Shown here: one piece after another, positions 27,107 through 34,278 of the stretch
How the letters are laid out: every line of letters begins with the position of its first letter
How positions within the stretch are numbered: the first letter of the stretch is position 1
Virus record (IMG/VR): IMGVR_UViG_3300008108_000243
Coordinates: 14,958-62,860 of that record
DNA: 47,903 bases
Origin: a virus
Reading direction: 5' to 3' (one strand)
Position numbers and translations under genes: made by a program
The notes under the pieces: model-generated
What the model was told of the DNA's origin: nothing
The model's database searches: none
The model's input: the letters and a program-made list of their open reading frames with translations, nothing else

Positions 27107-29026
27107 GTGCGCCTATTTCTTGACCACGACTTACTGGCACTGGACTTCCCCTATGACGCCGACCAAGTTGCTGAAATCAAGGCAGTACCCGGGGCTAAGT
27201 GGGACAAGGTGGACAAGTTATGGAAAGTGCCTATTAGTTCCATAGATGAAGCCCGTGGTTTCGCACAGAAACATAAGTTTCAGATATCTGATGAAGTTCT
27301 GCGGTTTACTATCCCGGGAAGGAAAGCAAAGCGTGGGGCATATCTCAAAGGTGACTGGGTATTCATACAAATCCCGTATGACAAAGTAGTAATCAACGCC
27401 GTGAAGCGGATACCAGGGATAACTTGGGATAAAGGTGAAGTGGCGTGGAGAGCACCCGTAACCTCGGCACAAGACACTATTGACTGGGCTAACTCATTCG
27501 CCGTATCAGTAGATGAGACAGTATTCCGTGTGGCAGATGAGACAAAGGCAAAGTTAGAGCGATTACAACAAGCCTCACGCTCAACAGATGCGGAGATAGA
27601 AGTGCCGGGATTACAAGGAACGCTATTGCCTTATCAAAGAGCAGGCGTGGAGTACGCCACCCGTGCGAAGCGAACGTTCATAGCAGACGAGATGGGTTTG
27701 GGAAAAACATTACAAGCGATAGCAACACTGGAGTATTCCTCGCAGACAGATGAGGTGTATCCAGCAGTAGTCGTATGCCCACCAACTCTCGCACTCAACT
27801 GGAAAGCAGAGTGGAACAGATGGTTGCCTCACAGACGAGTTTCCGTTGTAAGTAATCGCAAAGAGTTTCCTGAAAGTGGAACTTATGATGTCGTGGTAGT
27901 CGGTTACTCAAACATTCAGCATTGGGAAAAGCAACTAACTGGGCATAACTCATACGTATTTGATGAAAGTCATTACACAAAGACACCAACGGCGCAACGA
28001 ACTAAGTCGGCTATAAAGATGGCAAAGAGCGCACCCAAACACGGCATTGTGTTGTGTCTTACTGGAACACCCGTAACCAACAGACCAGCAGAGTACGCAA
28101 GTCAGTTAGACATAATCGGAAAACTCAAAGAGTTTGGTGGCTTGTGGGGTTTCTATCGGCGTTACTGTAACGCATTCCAAGACAGGTTTGGTCAGTGGAA
28201 TATCAGTGGAAACTCACACCTTGACGAACTCAATGACAGACTTCGTGGTACTTGCTACATACGCCGTACCAAGTCACAAGTGCTATCCGAACTGCCACCC
28301 GTAGTACATAACCCAGTTCTCGTGGAAGGAACAGAGGCGGGGCTCAAGGAGTACGTGAAGGCAGAGCGAGACATCATCAAGTACATAACGGACAGAGCCC
28401 GTGAAATCGCATTGGAACTCGGAGAAAGCCCGTACTCGGCAGCGGTGGTGGCAAGAATAAAGGCAGAAAGTAACGAACACCTAGTCCGACTATCAGTTCT
28501 TAGACGACTATCAGCGAAAGCGAAAATGCCGTTGGTAGAGGAGTGGGTAAACGAGCGCATAAATGACGGGAAAAAGGTGGTTATCGCTGCGCACCACAGA
28601 GACGTTGTAGATGAACTCGCAAGAAAGTTCGGAAATCTACGGATACAAGGCGATATGAAAGTCGCCGACATTGAGGAACAAAAGCATAAGTTTCAGACGC
28701 TACCCGTAGAGGAAGCACCCGTAATCGTTCTAAGTATTCAGGCAGCCAAGACTGGACACACGCTTACCGCAGCGCAAGACATTGTATTTGTGGAGTTACC
28801 GTGGACACCCGCAGACCTTGACCAAACTTATTCACGACTTCACCGCATTGGACAGCAAGGAAGCGTGACGGCGACTTATCTACTGATGGAAGGAACCATT
28901 GACGAGGAAATCTATTCGCTTATTGAGAGAAAGCGGAAGGTTGTCAATGCGTCAGTAGAAGGTGGAGAGTTCGTTCAGTCGTCAGCGTCGCAGTTGGTAC
29001 TGAACTTCATAGACCGACACCGCTAA
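27107..29026 (+). CDS. SNF2-family helicase with two N-terminal HARP-like repeats
   Basis: 639 residues. Residues ~13-50 and ~87-128 are two related repeats (FPYDADQVAEIKAVPGAKWD..LWKVP; IPYDKVVINAVKRIPGITWD...WRAP) like the HARP domains of SMARCAL1-type annealing helicases. The motor has D-E-M-G-L-G-K-T (194-201), a DESH box (near 289), LCLTGTPVTNRP, and the C-terminal RLHRIGQ motif. The family uses ATP to rewind or remodel DNA at forks. TATTAT ends 6 bases before the GTG start, so the message is probably leaderless. On the plus strand amid minus genes. Confidence 0.85.
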   Translation: MRLFLDHDLLALDFPYDADQVAEIKAVPGAKWDKVDKLWKVPISSIDEARGFAQKHKFQISDEVLRFTIPGRKAKRGAYLKGDWVFIQIPYDKVVINAVKRIPGITWDKGEVAWRAPVTSAQDTIDWANSFAVSVDETVFRVADETKAKLERLQQASRSTDAEIEVPGLQGTLLPYQRAGVEYATRAKRTFIADEMGLGKTLQAIATLEYSSQTDEVYPAVVVCPPTLALNWKAEWNRWLPHRRVSVVSNRKEFPESGTYDVVVVGYSNIQHWEKQLTGHNSYVFDESHYTKTPTAQRTKSAIKMAKSAPKHGIVLCLTGTPVTNRPAEYASQLDIIGKLKEFGGLWGFYRRYCNAFQDRFGQWNISGNSHLDELNDRLRGTCYIRRTKSQVLSELPPVVHNPVLVEGTEAGLKEYVKAERDIIKYITDRAREIALELGESPYSAAVVARIKAESNEHLVRLSVLRRLSAKAKMPLVEEWVNERINDGKKVVIAAHHRDVVDELARKFGNLRIQGDMKVADIEEQKHKFQTLPVEEAPVIVLSIQAAKTGHTLTAAQDIVFVELPWTPADLDQTYSRLHRIGQQGSVTATYLLMEGTIDEEIYSLIERKRKVVNASVEGGEFVQSSASQLVLNFIDRHR

Positions 29027-29057
29027 CTGCCAGCTCGAGCCCCGCTCGCCCCCGCAG

Positions 29058-29087
29058 TTAGTTTCTGTCCTGCGTGCTTATTAGGCT
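29058..29087 (+). promoter_or_regulatory. array promoter on the plus strand
   Basis: GTTTCTGTCCTGCG core, -10 TAGGCT, followed by a TTACG/CGTAA leader hairpin. Confidence 0.7.
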
Positions 29088-29131
29088 TACGTTGCCGTAA
29101 GGCAAACGAGCCCAAGGAAGGGGGTGAACAA

Positions 29132-29353
29132 GTGAAAAGAGAAATCGTGTGGCGTCTCACCGAAACGCAGAAGCAACTCATTCTGCGTGCGGTACTCCAC
29201 TGCCCTTGCGAAATCGGCGAGGGCGCAACCGAGCACGAGGAACACCACGCTCTGCTTCGCAAGAGCGAGGAAGAACTCGCAAAACTCGGGTGGGGTGGCG
29301 AGGGGTTGTGGCATTTTCTCAACCACAACACCAAGCGCCTCGCAAGGCGTTAG
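29132..29353 (+). CDS. small His/Cys-containing protein
   Basis: 73 residues: MKREIVWRLTETQKQLILRAVLHCPCEIGEGATEHEEHHALLRKSEEELAKLGWGGEGLWHFLNHNTKR. C-P-C with EHEEHH could bind a metal. The GTG start follows AAGGAAGGGGGTGAACAA, the extended ribosome site of the array genes. The only clearly protein-coding plus-strand gene that uses the array promoter. Confidence 0.6.
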   Translation: MKREIVWRLTETQKQLILRAVLHCPCEIGEGATEHEEHHALLRKSEEELAKLGWGGEGLWHFLNHNTKRLARR

Positions 29354-29431
29354 TGCGTAGGGGCAGGGGCAGGCAACCCTTGTCCCTCGCTCGCCCGTGT
29401 GCCGGGGCTTACTTGGCCTTGGGCTCGGGGG

Positions 29432-29797
29432 CTACACCCATAATCTCATCTGGTTCATTTCTGCCATTGCGTCTGTCTCACGGGCTTTGCGTATTGCTTC
29501 TTTGTCGTAAACGCCAAACTTCTTGAACAATATGTCATCAATGTCATTGTTCTCAAGGATTATGTCGGTAATCCAACCAGCCTGCTTGTCAATGCTCATC
29601 AAAAGTTCGCACATACCTTCGTAGCCAAACTCGGTGAATACTCGGTTCACCAAAAGTGAACAAAAGTGAGAGCGATACAGTACTTCTGCGTCAGCGCTCT
29701 TGTTCATAAACTCGCTCAACCAAACGGCAAGTTCTTCACGGGTCGGCTCACCATCAAACGAACTGTCGTCAGGGTCAAAATCAGGTTCATTATCCAT
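29432..29797 (-). CDS. acidic helical hypothetical protein
   Basis: 121 residues, N-terminal acidic stretch (MDNEPDFDPDDSSFDGEPTREELAVWL) then helices (NRVFTEFGYEGMCELLMSIDKQAGWITDIILENNDIDDILFKKFGVYDKEAIRKARE). No clear promoter; it may be read from upstream of the DUF932 gene. Function unknown. Confidence 0.6.
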   Translation of the reverse strand: MDNEPDFDPDDSSFDGEPTREELAVWLSEFMNKSADAEVLYRSHFCSLLVNRVFTEFGYEGMCELLMSIDKQAGWITDIILENNDIDDILFKKFGVYDKEAIRKARETDAMAEMNQMRLWV

Positions 29798-29852
29798 TTA
29801 GCCAGCCTTACTCGCCGCGGGGCTTACAGCTCAATGGTATCGCTAATACTTG

Positions 29853-30878
29853 TCAAGCCAGTGACAGGATTATCTCTTGCGCTGTGATTTTCTTTTGTGT
29901 CACCCACGAGTTATTGCTCATTGACGCGAGTGCTTTTTCGTCCGCTTTTGCGTCTCGGTAGTGGTCAAGGTACTCAACTATTGCGTTGTAAGCACTCCAC
30001 CCGTTGTACCCGTAGCCACCTGCGTTCTTTTCATTGTCATACACACCACGAACGAGTGCGACAACTCCGTCACGATTTCGTTTCTGTCTTTCGGTATCTG
30101 TTGCTTTCGCTGGGAATACTCCGTCAAGTATCTTCGTGAGTTGTGTGCTTGCCTGCGGAACGCTAATCGTCAATAGTTTCTCGGCGGTCTTTTGGAACTG
30201 TGTAGCCCACGCTGTTGAGATTTCTAATACTTTTTGTGCTTCCTCAATGGCGTGTTCAGCGTTACGAGTATGTCGTGCTGTGAACACCCGTGGTGCTTGT
30301 CCGATACCTGCGATTACCGTGTTCTTACACACCGCACGAATAGAAGTGTTAGCGAACGTAATCGGGGTCTTTCCGTCGTGTCCGTTACGAACGAGTAAGT
30401 AGCGTTCTATTTTGTCGTTTATTCCCGTCGGGTCAATGACTAGCCCACCCAAGTCAAGTGAACTAAAGAACTCACGCCCACCGTCTAGCACTCCGCAAGT
30501 GTCCACTACTGCGTCACCCTTGCTTGCGCCGACAATGGCGAGTGCGTAGTCCAAGCACTCACGGTTCTGCTGTACGACATAGCGTGTGCCGACTGTTGCT
30601 AGTCCATCAAACGAGCCATCAGGGTTCACCCGTACCGTTGCCCGACTATCCTCAATGACTATTGACGAGCCATCAGGGTTCGTAATCAGGTTTCCTTCCG
30701 TGTCCACGACTGCGACTTTCGTGGTGACGACATCATAATCAGCCTGTGCCGTTGCCAACATTTCCTCGGCTGTCTGTAGTCCCTTCATAGCCACGCCAAG
30801 TCTGTGCCACGGGATTTCTCTCTCGGCATACGCCATTTTCGCTACACCCTTAGCGTCTATCTCTAGCCCGTGTGCCAT
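29853..30878 (-). CDS. DUF932 (phage/plasmid-like) protein
   Basis: 341 residues. Starts MAHGLEIDAKGVAKMAYAEREIPWHRLGVAMKGLQTAEEMLATA, then RYVVQQNRECLDYALAIVG, GREFFSSLDLGG, YLLVRNGHDGKTPITFANTSIRAVCKNT, and a helical C-terminus. This is the DUF932 family (phage/plasmid-like protein TIGR03299), widespread on phages and plasmids; its role is unknown, possibly DNA maintenance. The ribosome site is weak. Confidence 0.85.
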   Translation of the reverse strand: MAHGLEIDAKGVAKMAYAEREIPWHRLGVAMKGLQTAEEMLATAQADYDVVTTKVAVVDTEGNLITNPDGSSIVIEDSRATVRVNPDGSFDGLATVGTRYVVQQNRECLDYALAIVGASKGDAVVDTCGVLDGGREFFSSLDLGGLVIDPTGINDKIERYLLVRNGHDGKTPITFANTSIRAVCKNTVIAGIGQAPRVFTARHTRNAEHAIEEAQKVLEISTAWATQFQKTAEKLLTISVPQASTQLTKILDGVFPAKATDTERQKRNRDGVVALVRGVYDNEKNAGGYGYNGWSAYNAIVEYLDHYRDAKADEKALASMSNNSWVTQKKITAQEIILSLA

Positions 30879-30966
30879 TTCGTGTGTCTTTCTCTATGTC
30901 TCAGTTAGATTTATCTGAAACATACCACACGCTTACTGCGTTACAGGGTAGGTGTAGCCCCGGCTT

Positions 30967-31110
30967 CTACCGTCTGAACTCCGCCCACGGGTCACGCCCT
31001 GCGTTCACTTCCTCTTGTTCCCAGTCAAGTAGGTCGTTCGCCCACTTCTCGCACTCGTCGCAAGCGCACTTGGGTTCGTGCCATTTGGGTTGCTGTGGTC
31101 GTGGTCGCAT
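30967..31110 (-). CDS. small protein with CxCxxC
   Basis: 47 residues: MRPRPQQPKWHEPKCACDECEKWANDLLDWEQEEVNAGRDPWAEFRR. The HEPKCACDEC segment is a likely metal-binding knuckle. The ATG shares a base with the previous stop (TAATG). Function unknown. Confidence 0.55.
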   Translation of the reverse strand: MRPRPQQPKWHEPKCACDECEKWANDLLDWEQEEVNAGRDPWAEFRR

Positions 31111-31358
31111 TACTCGTCGTCCTCGTCGTCGTCGTATATTCCGAACAACTCTGTCCAACACTTCGGGTGAGTTCCTGAGATAAGTTGCTCTCGCAAGTCT
31201 GCCGAGAGAAACGGGAATGCGTCTTGTATGTACGCACCTGCGTTACGCAACTCAATACCGCGCAAGCCTTCCTCGCGTGGCATAGTGAGTTCTCCAAACT
31301 CGCCACAGTGGTAGCAACGCTTCGTCTCAATGGTGATGGTGTCGGTGGTGGTGTTCAT
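31110..31358 (-). CDS. small CxxC protein
   Basis: 82 residues. KRCYHCGEFGELTMPREEGLRGI...GAYIQDAFPFLSADLREQLISGTHPKCWTELFG reads as a well-known actinophage hypothetical (CYHCG....E...........QDAFP.L....RE.L..G.H..CW...FG). The ATG at 31358 follows GGGAG. It has an acidic tail of Asp and Glu. Function unknown. Confidence 0.7.
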   Translation of the reverse strand: MNTTTDTITIETKRCYHCGEFGELTMPREEGLRGIELRNAGAYIQDAFPFLSADLREQLISGTHPKCWTELFGIYDDDEDDE

Positions 31359-31379
31359 AATCATCTCCCTTCGTATCCA

Positions 31380-31409
31380 ATAGTAGTGACAACACAGGAC
31401 AGATACTAA
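31380..31409 (-). promoter_or_regulatory. array promoter of the 31358 operon
   Basis: GTATCTGTCCTGTG core, -10 TACTAT. Confidence 0.75.
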
Positions 31410-31413
31410 GCGA

Positions 31414-31665
31414 TTACTCGCCTAGCACTATCCTCTGTGTCGGGTGAATGAGTGTGCCGTACTTCTTGACCATCTCGTAGTCGGCTTGCTGTAAGTTGCC
31501 ACGACAATACTTACGAACGATACCGCTGATGGTGTCGCCATACTCAACCTTGTGCGATACCTTCTCACAGGTGTATGGTGCGTGTATTGACTGCCACGCT
31601 GAATAGGTAACTGTGGCGAATGCGACTACTGCGATTACTACTTGGGCTATCTGCTTTGTTCTCAT
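31414..31665 (-). CDS. membrane-anchored LysM-like protein, leaderless
   Basis: 83 residues. N-terminal helix (TKQIAQVVIAVVAFATVTYSAWQ), then CEKVSHKVEYGDTISGIVRKYCRGNLQQADYEMVKKYGTLIHPTQRIVLGE, a LysM domain (V..GDTIS.I....C.GN......). Paralogous in design to the 23010 protein. A good promoter, TTGACT-17 bases-TACCGT, has the ATG 7 bases after the -10 box, so it is leaderless without the array motif. Confidence 0.7.
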   Translation of the reverse strand: MRTKQIAQVVIAVVAFATVTYSAWQSIHAPYTCEKVSHKVEYGDTISGIVRKYCRGNLQQADYEMVKKYGTLIHPTQRIVLGE

Positions 31666-31700
31666 ATCATCTACGGTAGGGAATACTGAAACACAAGTCA
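31642..31700 (-). promoter_or_regulatory. sigma-A-like promoter of the LysM gene
   Basis: TTGACT, 17-base spacer, TACCGT, then ATG after 7 bases. It lacks the array motif. Confidence 0.65.
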
Positions 31701-31844
31701 AGGATTTGTGAGCCTTATGGGATAAGGGTTATACCCGTAGCACTACCCGTAGGCACTTGCGACACTCCACCTATAAGCGCACTGTGTCGGTGGCTATGTC
31801 GGTGCGTAGTGCGCCTGCCTTGTGTACCGGGGCTTCGAGCTGGC

Positions 31845-31913
31845 CTACAGTTTGTCTTTGACTAGGTAAGTGAATGCGAGCAACATTGCGCTCAATATGA
31901 CCAACTGGTTCAC
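31845..31913 (-). CDS. 22-residue membrane peptide coupled to the secreted protein
   Basis: MNQLVILSAMLLAFTYLVKDKL: one hydrophobic helix and a short basic tail. The GTG start overlaps the stop of the upstream gene as GTGA, so ribosomes could re-initiate. Too short to judge by homology; the overlap and composition are the only support. Confidence 0.4.
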   Translation of the reverse strand: MNQLVILSAMLLAFTYLVKDKL

Positions 31914-32689
31914 TTCTTGACTGTCGCCTTCTTGCTCTTGACGACTGGCTTCTTGCTCTTGACGACTGGCTTCTTGACGAATGGCTTGCGGGTCGTCGTT
32001 ACTGATGGGGTGAATACAGTGCTCTCAACTCCTGCTACTGCGCTAGCGACTAGCGGTGTCGTAGTCGTTGTCGTAGTCGGTGTCGGTGCTTCGTATGCCA
32101 CTGGCGTCGGCTCATCTACTGGTTCGCTCGCTGGTTCGTTCATTGGTGCTGGTGCTTGCGTCGTCGTCGTCACTGCGACAGTGGTAGTCGTAATCACTGC
32201 GACAGTCGTCGTCGTGGTCGGTGTGACAGTGGTGGTCGTCGGTGCTACTCCATCTATTGTGCCGTCACACGATACGGCACAGTCTCCGTTCGTCACGACT
32301 GGGGTGGTGCTTGCGCCTATCAACTGATACACGACACTACGTGCGAGTGCGACATCTATTCCACTTCGCCACAGTGCGAGTGTAAAGTTCGGGCGATAAC
32401 CATTGCCACCTGAACCATTACCAATACCTACGCCGACATACTCACACACGCCGAACCAACCGTGCGCCTGTGCTATCGCCTTGCCTAGTGCGGTGTGTCC
32501 ACCATTGGAATAAGTCACTAGGCGTTCGTATGCTGTCGTGCCTACCTCGGTGTCAATGATGGTGAACACTGTAGGCACTGCTGATGATGGTGCTTGCGTC
32601 GGCTCTAGGCATTCATCTGCTCTCGCTTCACTGACTGGGGTGAACGACAGTGCGACTGCGACTGCGAGTGTGGTGGTTAGTAACTTCAC
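31910..32689 (-). CDS. secreted protein with Thr-rich linker and basic C-terminal repeats
   Basis: 259 residues. Signal peptide MKLLTTTLAVAVALSFTPVSEARA, then a domain of about 110 residues with TYSNGGHTALGKAIAQAHGWFGVCEYVGVGIGNGSGGN and four cysteines. Residues ~150-215 are a TTTT/Val/Pro linker; the end is KKPVVKSKK repeated. Thr-rich linkers are typical of secreted actinobacterial proteins; the Lys-rich tail suggests binding to an acidic surface. The start is a GTG behind AAGGAG with a CTACTAC leader. The role is unknown. Confidence 0.7.
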   Translation of the reverse strand: MKLLTTTLAVAVALSFTPVSEARADECLEPTQAPSSAVPTVFTIIDTEVGTTAYERLVTYSNGGHTALGKAIAQAHGWFGVCEYVGVGIGNGSGGNGYRPNFTLALWRSGIDVALARSVVYQLIGASTTPVVTNGDCAVSCDGTIDGVAPTTTTVTPTTTTTVAVITTTTVAVTTTTQAPAPMNEPASEPVDEPTPVAYEAPTPTTTTTTTPLVASAVAGVESTVFTPSVTTTRKPFVKKPVVKSKKPVVKSKKATVKK

Positions 32690-32743
32690 TATGTCTCCTT
32701 GTAGTAGGGATACCCGTAGGCTACCCGTGGCACTTGCGACTTG

Positions 32744-33124
32744 CTACTTCGTGTTCTCGTCGTCGGCTTCTTGCCAACCTTGACCGTCGTCGGTTGCGAC
32801 AAGGGTGGTGAGTGAACCGTCGTCGTTCGTGCGGAATATCCAACACCAACGACAACACGGCTTATCACCTTTGCGACTTGGGTGCTGTCCTTTACCTAGT
32901 CGTTCACCTAGTCGGGGTAGGGCTGTGAGTAGGGTGACGATACAGTCGTGACACAACTTCCACGGGTGGTCTTCATCTTCGTCTGCGAGACTGTCACTGA
33001 AACCGCTGTAGTAACCAAACTGATTTGCGTCTAACAACCAACCGTCGTCTATCAGTTCGTTATGAATGTGCGCTTCATACGACTTCTCACAAGCGTCGCA
33101 TACGACAATGTGACCATCTCTCAC
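32744..33124 (-). CDS. zinc-cluster hypothetical protein
   Basis: 126 residues. CDACEKSYEAHIHNELIDDGW, LCHDCIVTLL and PCCRWCWIF give three cysteine pairs. The opening 'DGHIVCDACE....H.H.....GW' is typical of small phage proteins with a zinc ribbon. The tail is Asp-rich. It overlaps the upstream gene by 4 bases. Function unknown. Confidence 0.65.
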   Translation of the reverse strand: MRDGHIVVCDACEKSYEAHIHNELIDDGWLLDANQFGYYSGFSDSLADEDEDHPWKLCHDCIVTLLTALPRLGERLGKGQHPSRKGDKPCCRWCWIFRTNDDGSLTTLVATDDGQGWQEADDENTK

Positions 33125-33516
33125 ACGACACCTGCGAATACTTGTGGTGTGAAACTGCTAACCAATGTCGGTGACTGCCAACCTTCTATGACTGTCTCAA
33201 GTGTGCGTCGCACCTGTCGTGCGTCTGCCTCTCTACCTTGTCGCACCATCTTGCCTGTCTTGGTGTTAGGTGCTGTCTCTGCGTCGGTGAGTAGGCACTG
33301 CTCAAGTTCGTATAGTGACAGGGTGAGTAGCAACACCTCGTCGCTAGTCAAGTATGCGCCTTTCGTCTTGACCTTACGAAACAACTTCACGACACGCTCT
33401 GACGCTGATGGGTCGGTGTCTGCGAGGTCGTCTGTGTATCGGTAGTCAAGTGTGCCTAGTACCTCAAGTGCTTCACGCTCTGCGTCGGTGAGTAGGTAGT
33501 GAGTAAGTGTCTCCAT
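33121..33516 (-). CDS. hypothetical protein, leaderless
   Basis: 131 residues, helical: METLTHYLLTDAEREALEVLGTLDYRYTDDLADTDPSASERVVKLFRKVKTKGAYLTSDEVLLLTLSLYELEQ. TATCCT ends 7 bases before the ATG. First gene of a two-gene unit; a G-run cluster lies upstream of its promoter. Function unknown. Confidence 0.6.
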   Translation of the reverse strand: METLTHYLLTDAEREALEVLGTLDYRYTDDLADTDPSASERVVKLFRKVKTKGAYLTSDEVLLLTLSLYELEQCLLTDAETAPNTKTGKMVRQGREADARQVRRTLETVIEGWQSPTLVSSFTPQVFAGVV

Positions 33517-33523
33517 ACCTCAC

Positions 33524-33553
33524 AGGATAGTCACGACACTGGACAGATACCAA
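33524..33553 (-). promoter_or_regulatory. array promoter, leaderless class
   Basis: TTGGTATCTGTCCAG (T14 changed to A), -10 TATCCT, ATG 7 bases on. Confidence 0.7.
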
Positions 33554-33555
33554 AC

Positions 33556-33605
33556 GGGTATCGGGTGGGGTATAGGGTATGGGGAATGGGGTATGGGGTG
33601 TGGGG
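33556..33605 (+). repeat. GGGGTAT-type repeat, G-quadruplex candidate
   Basis: Eight runs of three or four G in 50 bases, separated by 1-4 bases (TATC, T, TATA, TAT, AAT, TAT, TGT). Confidence 0.65.
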
Positions 33606-33788
33606 TATGTACCTACTACCCGTGTGTCACCCGTAGCGTGTGCGCCACTCCTCTTAGGGCGAGTTGGTCTGCGACTGCTCACGGCTTCCCTCTCTCTCCT
33701 ACCAACCTTCCACGCCTCTCCCTAGTCACTAGCCCTCTGCGTGTAGGGATACTTGCTCTGCCCTTGCCTAGCGACTACCTTAGACACT

Positions 33789-33983
33789 ATGACTAAGCAA
33801 CACGCTGATAGCACCTCACTTATCGGACTAACCATTGTCGTCTCACCTACTGATGACAGACACGGTGGTCGTGTGGGTGTAGTCGTTGCCTCACCTCTGC
33901 CTGACTATGCGACAGTCAAGTTCGCTGACGGTGGTGACACTGCGACGCTTCACACGAAACTGCTAGCGACGACACGACACTGA
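33789..33983 (+). CDS. small SH3/KOW-like protein, leaderless
   Basis: 64 residues: ADSTSLIGLTIVVSPTDDRHGGRVGVVVASPLPDYATVKFADGGDTATLHTKLL, the pattern of a small beta-barrel (GRVG.VV......A.VKF.DG....L). TTGCTC, 17 bases, TACCTT, 7 bases and then ATG give a leaderless promoter without the array motif. Lies alone on the plus strand. Confidence 0.55.
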   Translation: MTKQHADSTSLIGLTIVVSPTDDRHGGRVGVVVASPLPDYATVKFADGGDTATLHTKLLATTRH

Positions 33984-34278
33984 CGCTTCGTGCTTCGTCT
34001 GCGTTGCGACGACACACTCACACGCTTGGTGCGAACCCACGAACCCACAAACCCATCTTGCGACTTCGTGTGCTGACTACACGACACGAATGATGATGGC
34101 GTAGCACACACTGCTACACGACGACAGTGTGACAATGTAGGTACACACTTCGTGTGTTGCGAATATGGTACACGACTTCGGGTGTCCACAGGGGTCTGCG
34201 GGGCTGCGTACATGCACTCGTAGGGGGTGTGGGGGCACCAATGCGCCAAATTTTATGACGCAGAGTTTTTATTGTAAT
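33984..34278. other. non-coding, repeat-rich stretch
   Basis: I see no convincing gene. The DNA is rich in ACGAC/CACAC triplet-like runs and has several short repeats: CACACTTCGTGTG and related CACACGAA elements near 34072, 34145 and 34170, and AACCCACGAACCCACAAACCCA near 34034-34055. A minus-strand open frame covers it but has a repetitive, cysteine-heavy composition not like a protein. Confidence 0.4.

Noticed and set aside
29023-29334. Minus-strand frame opposite the 29132 gene
   Set aside because: The plus strand has a full array promoter, leader and ribosome site; the minus frame has none.
7787-33553. CRISPR array
   Set aside because: The repeated 15-base promoter core first looks like CRISPR repeats, but spacing is gene-sized and irregular, genes follow each copy, and no cas genes are present.
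33950-34249. Minus-strand frame over the repeat-rich region
   Set aside because: Its protein has internal repeats caused by DNA repeats (SQHTK twice) and many cysteines; there is no ribosome site.
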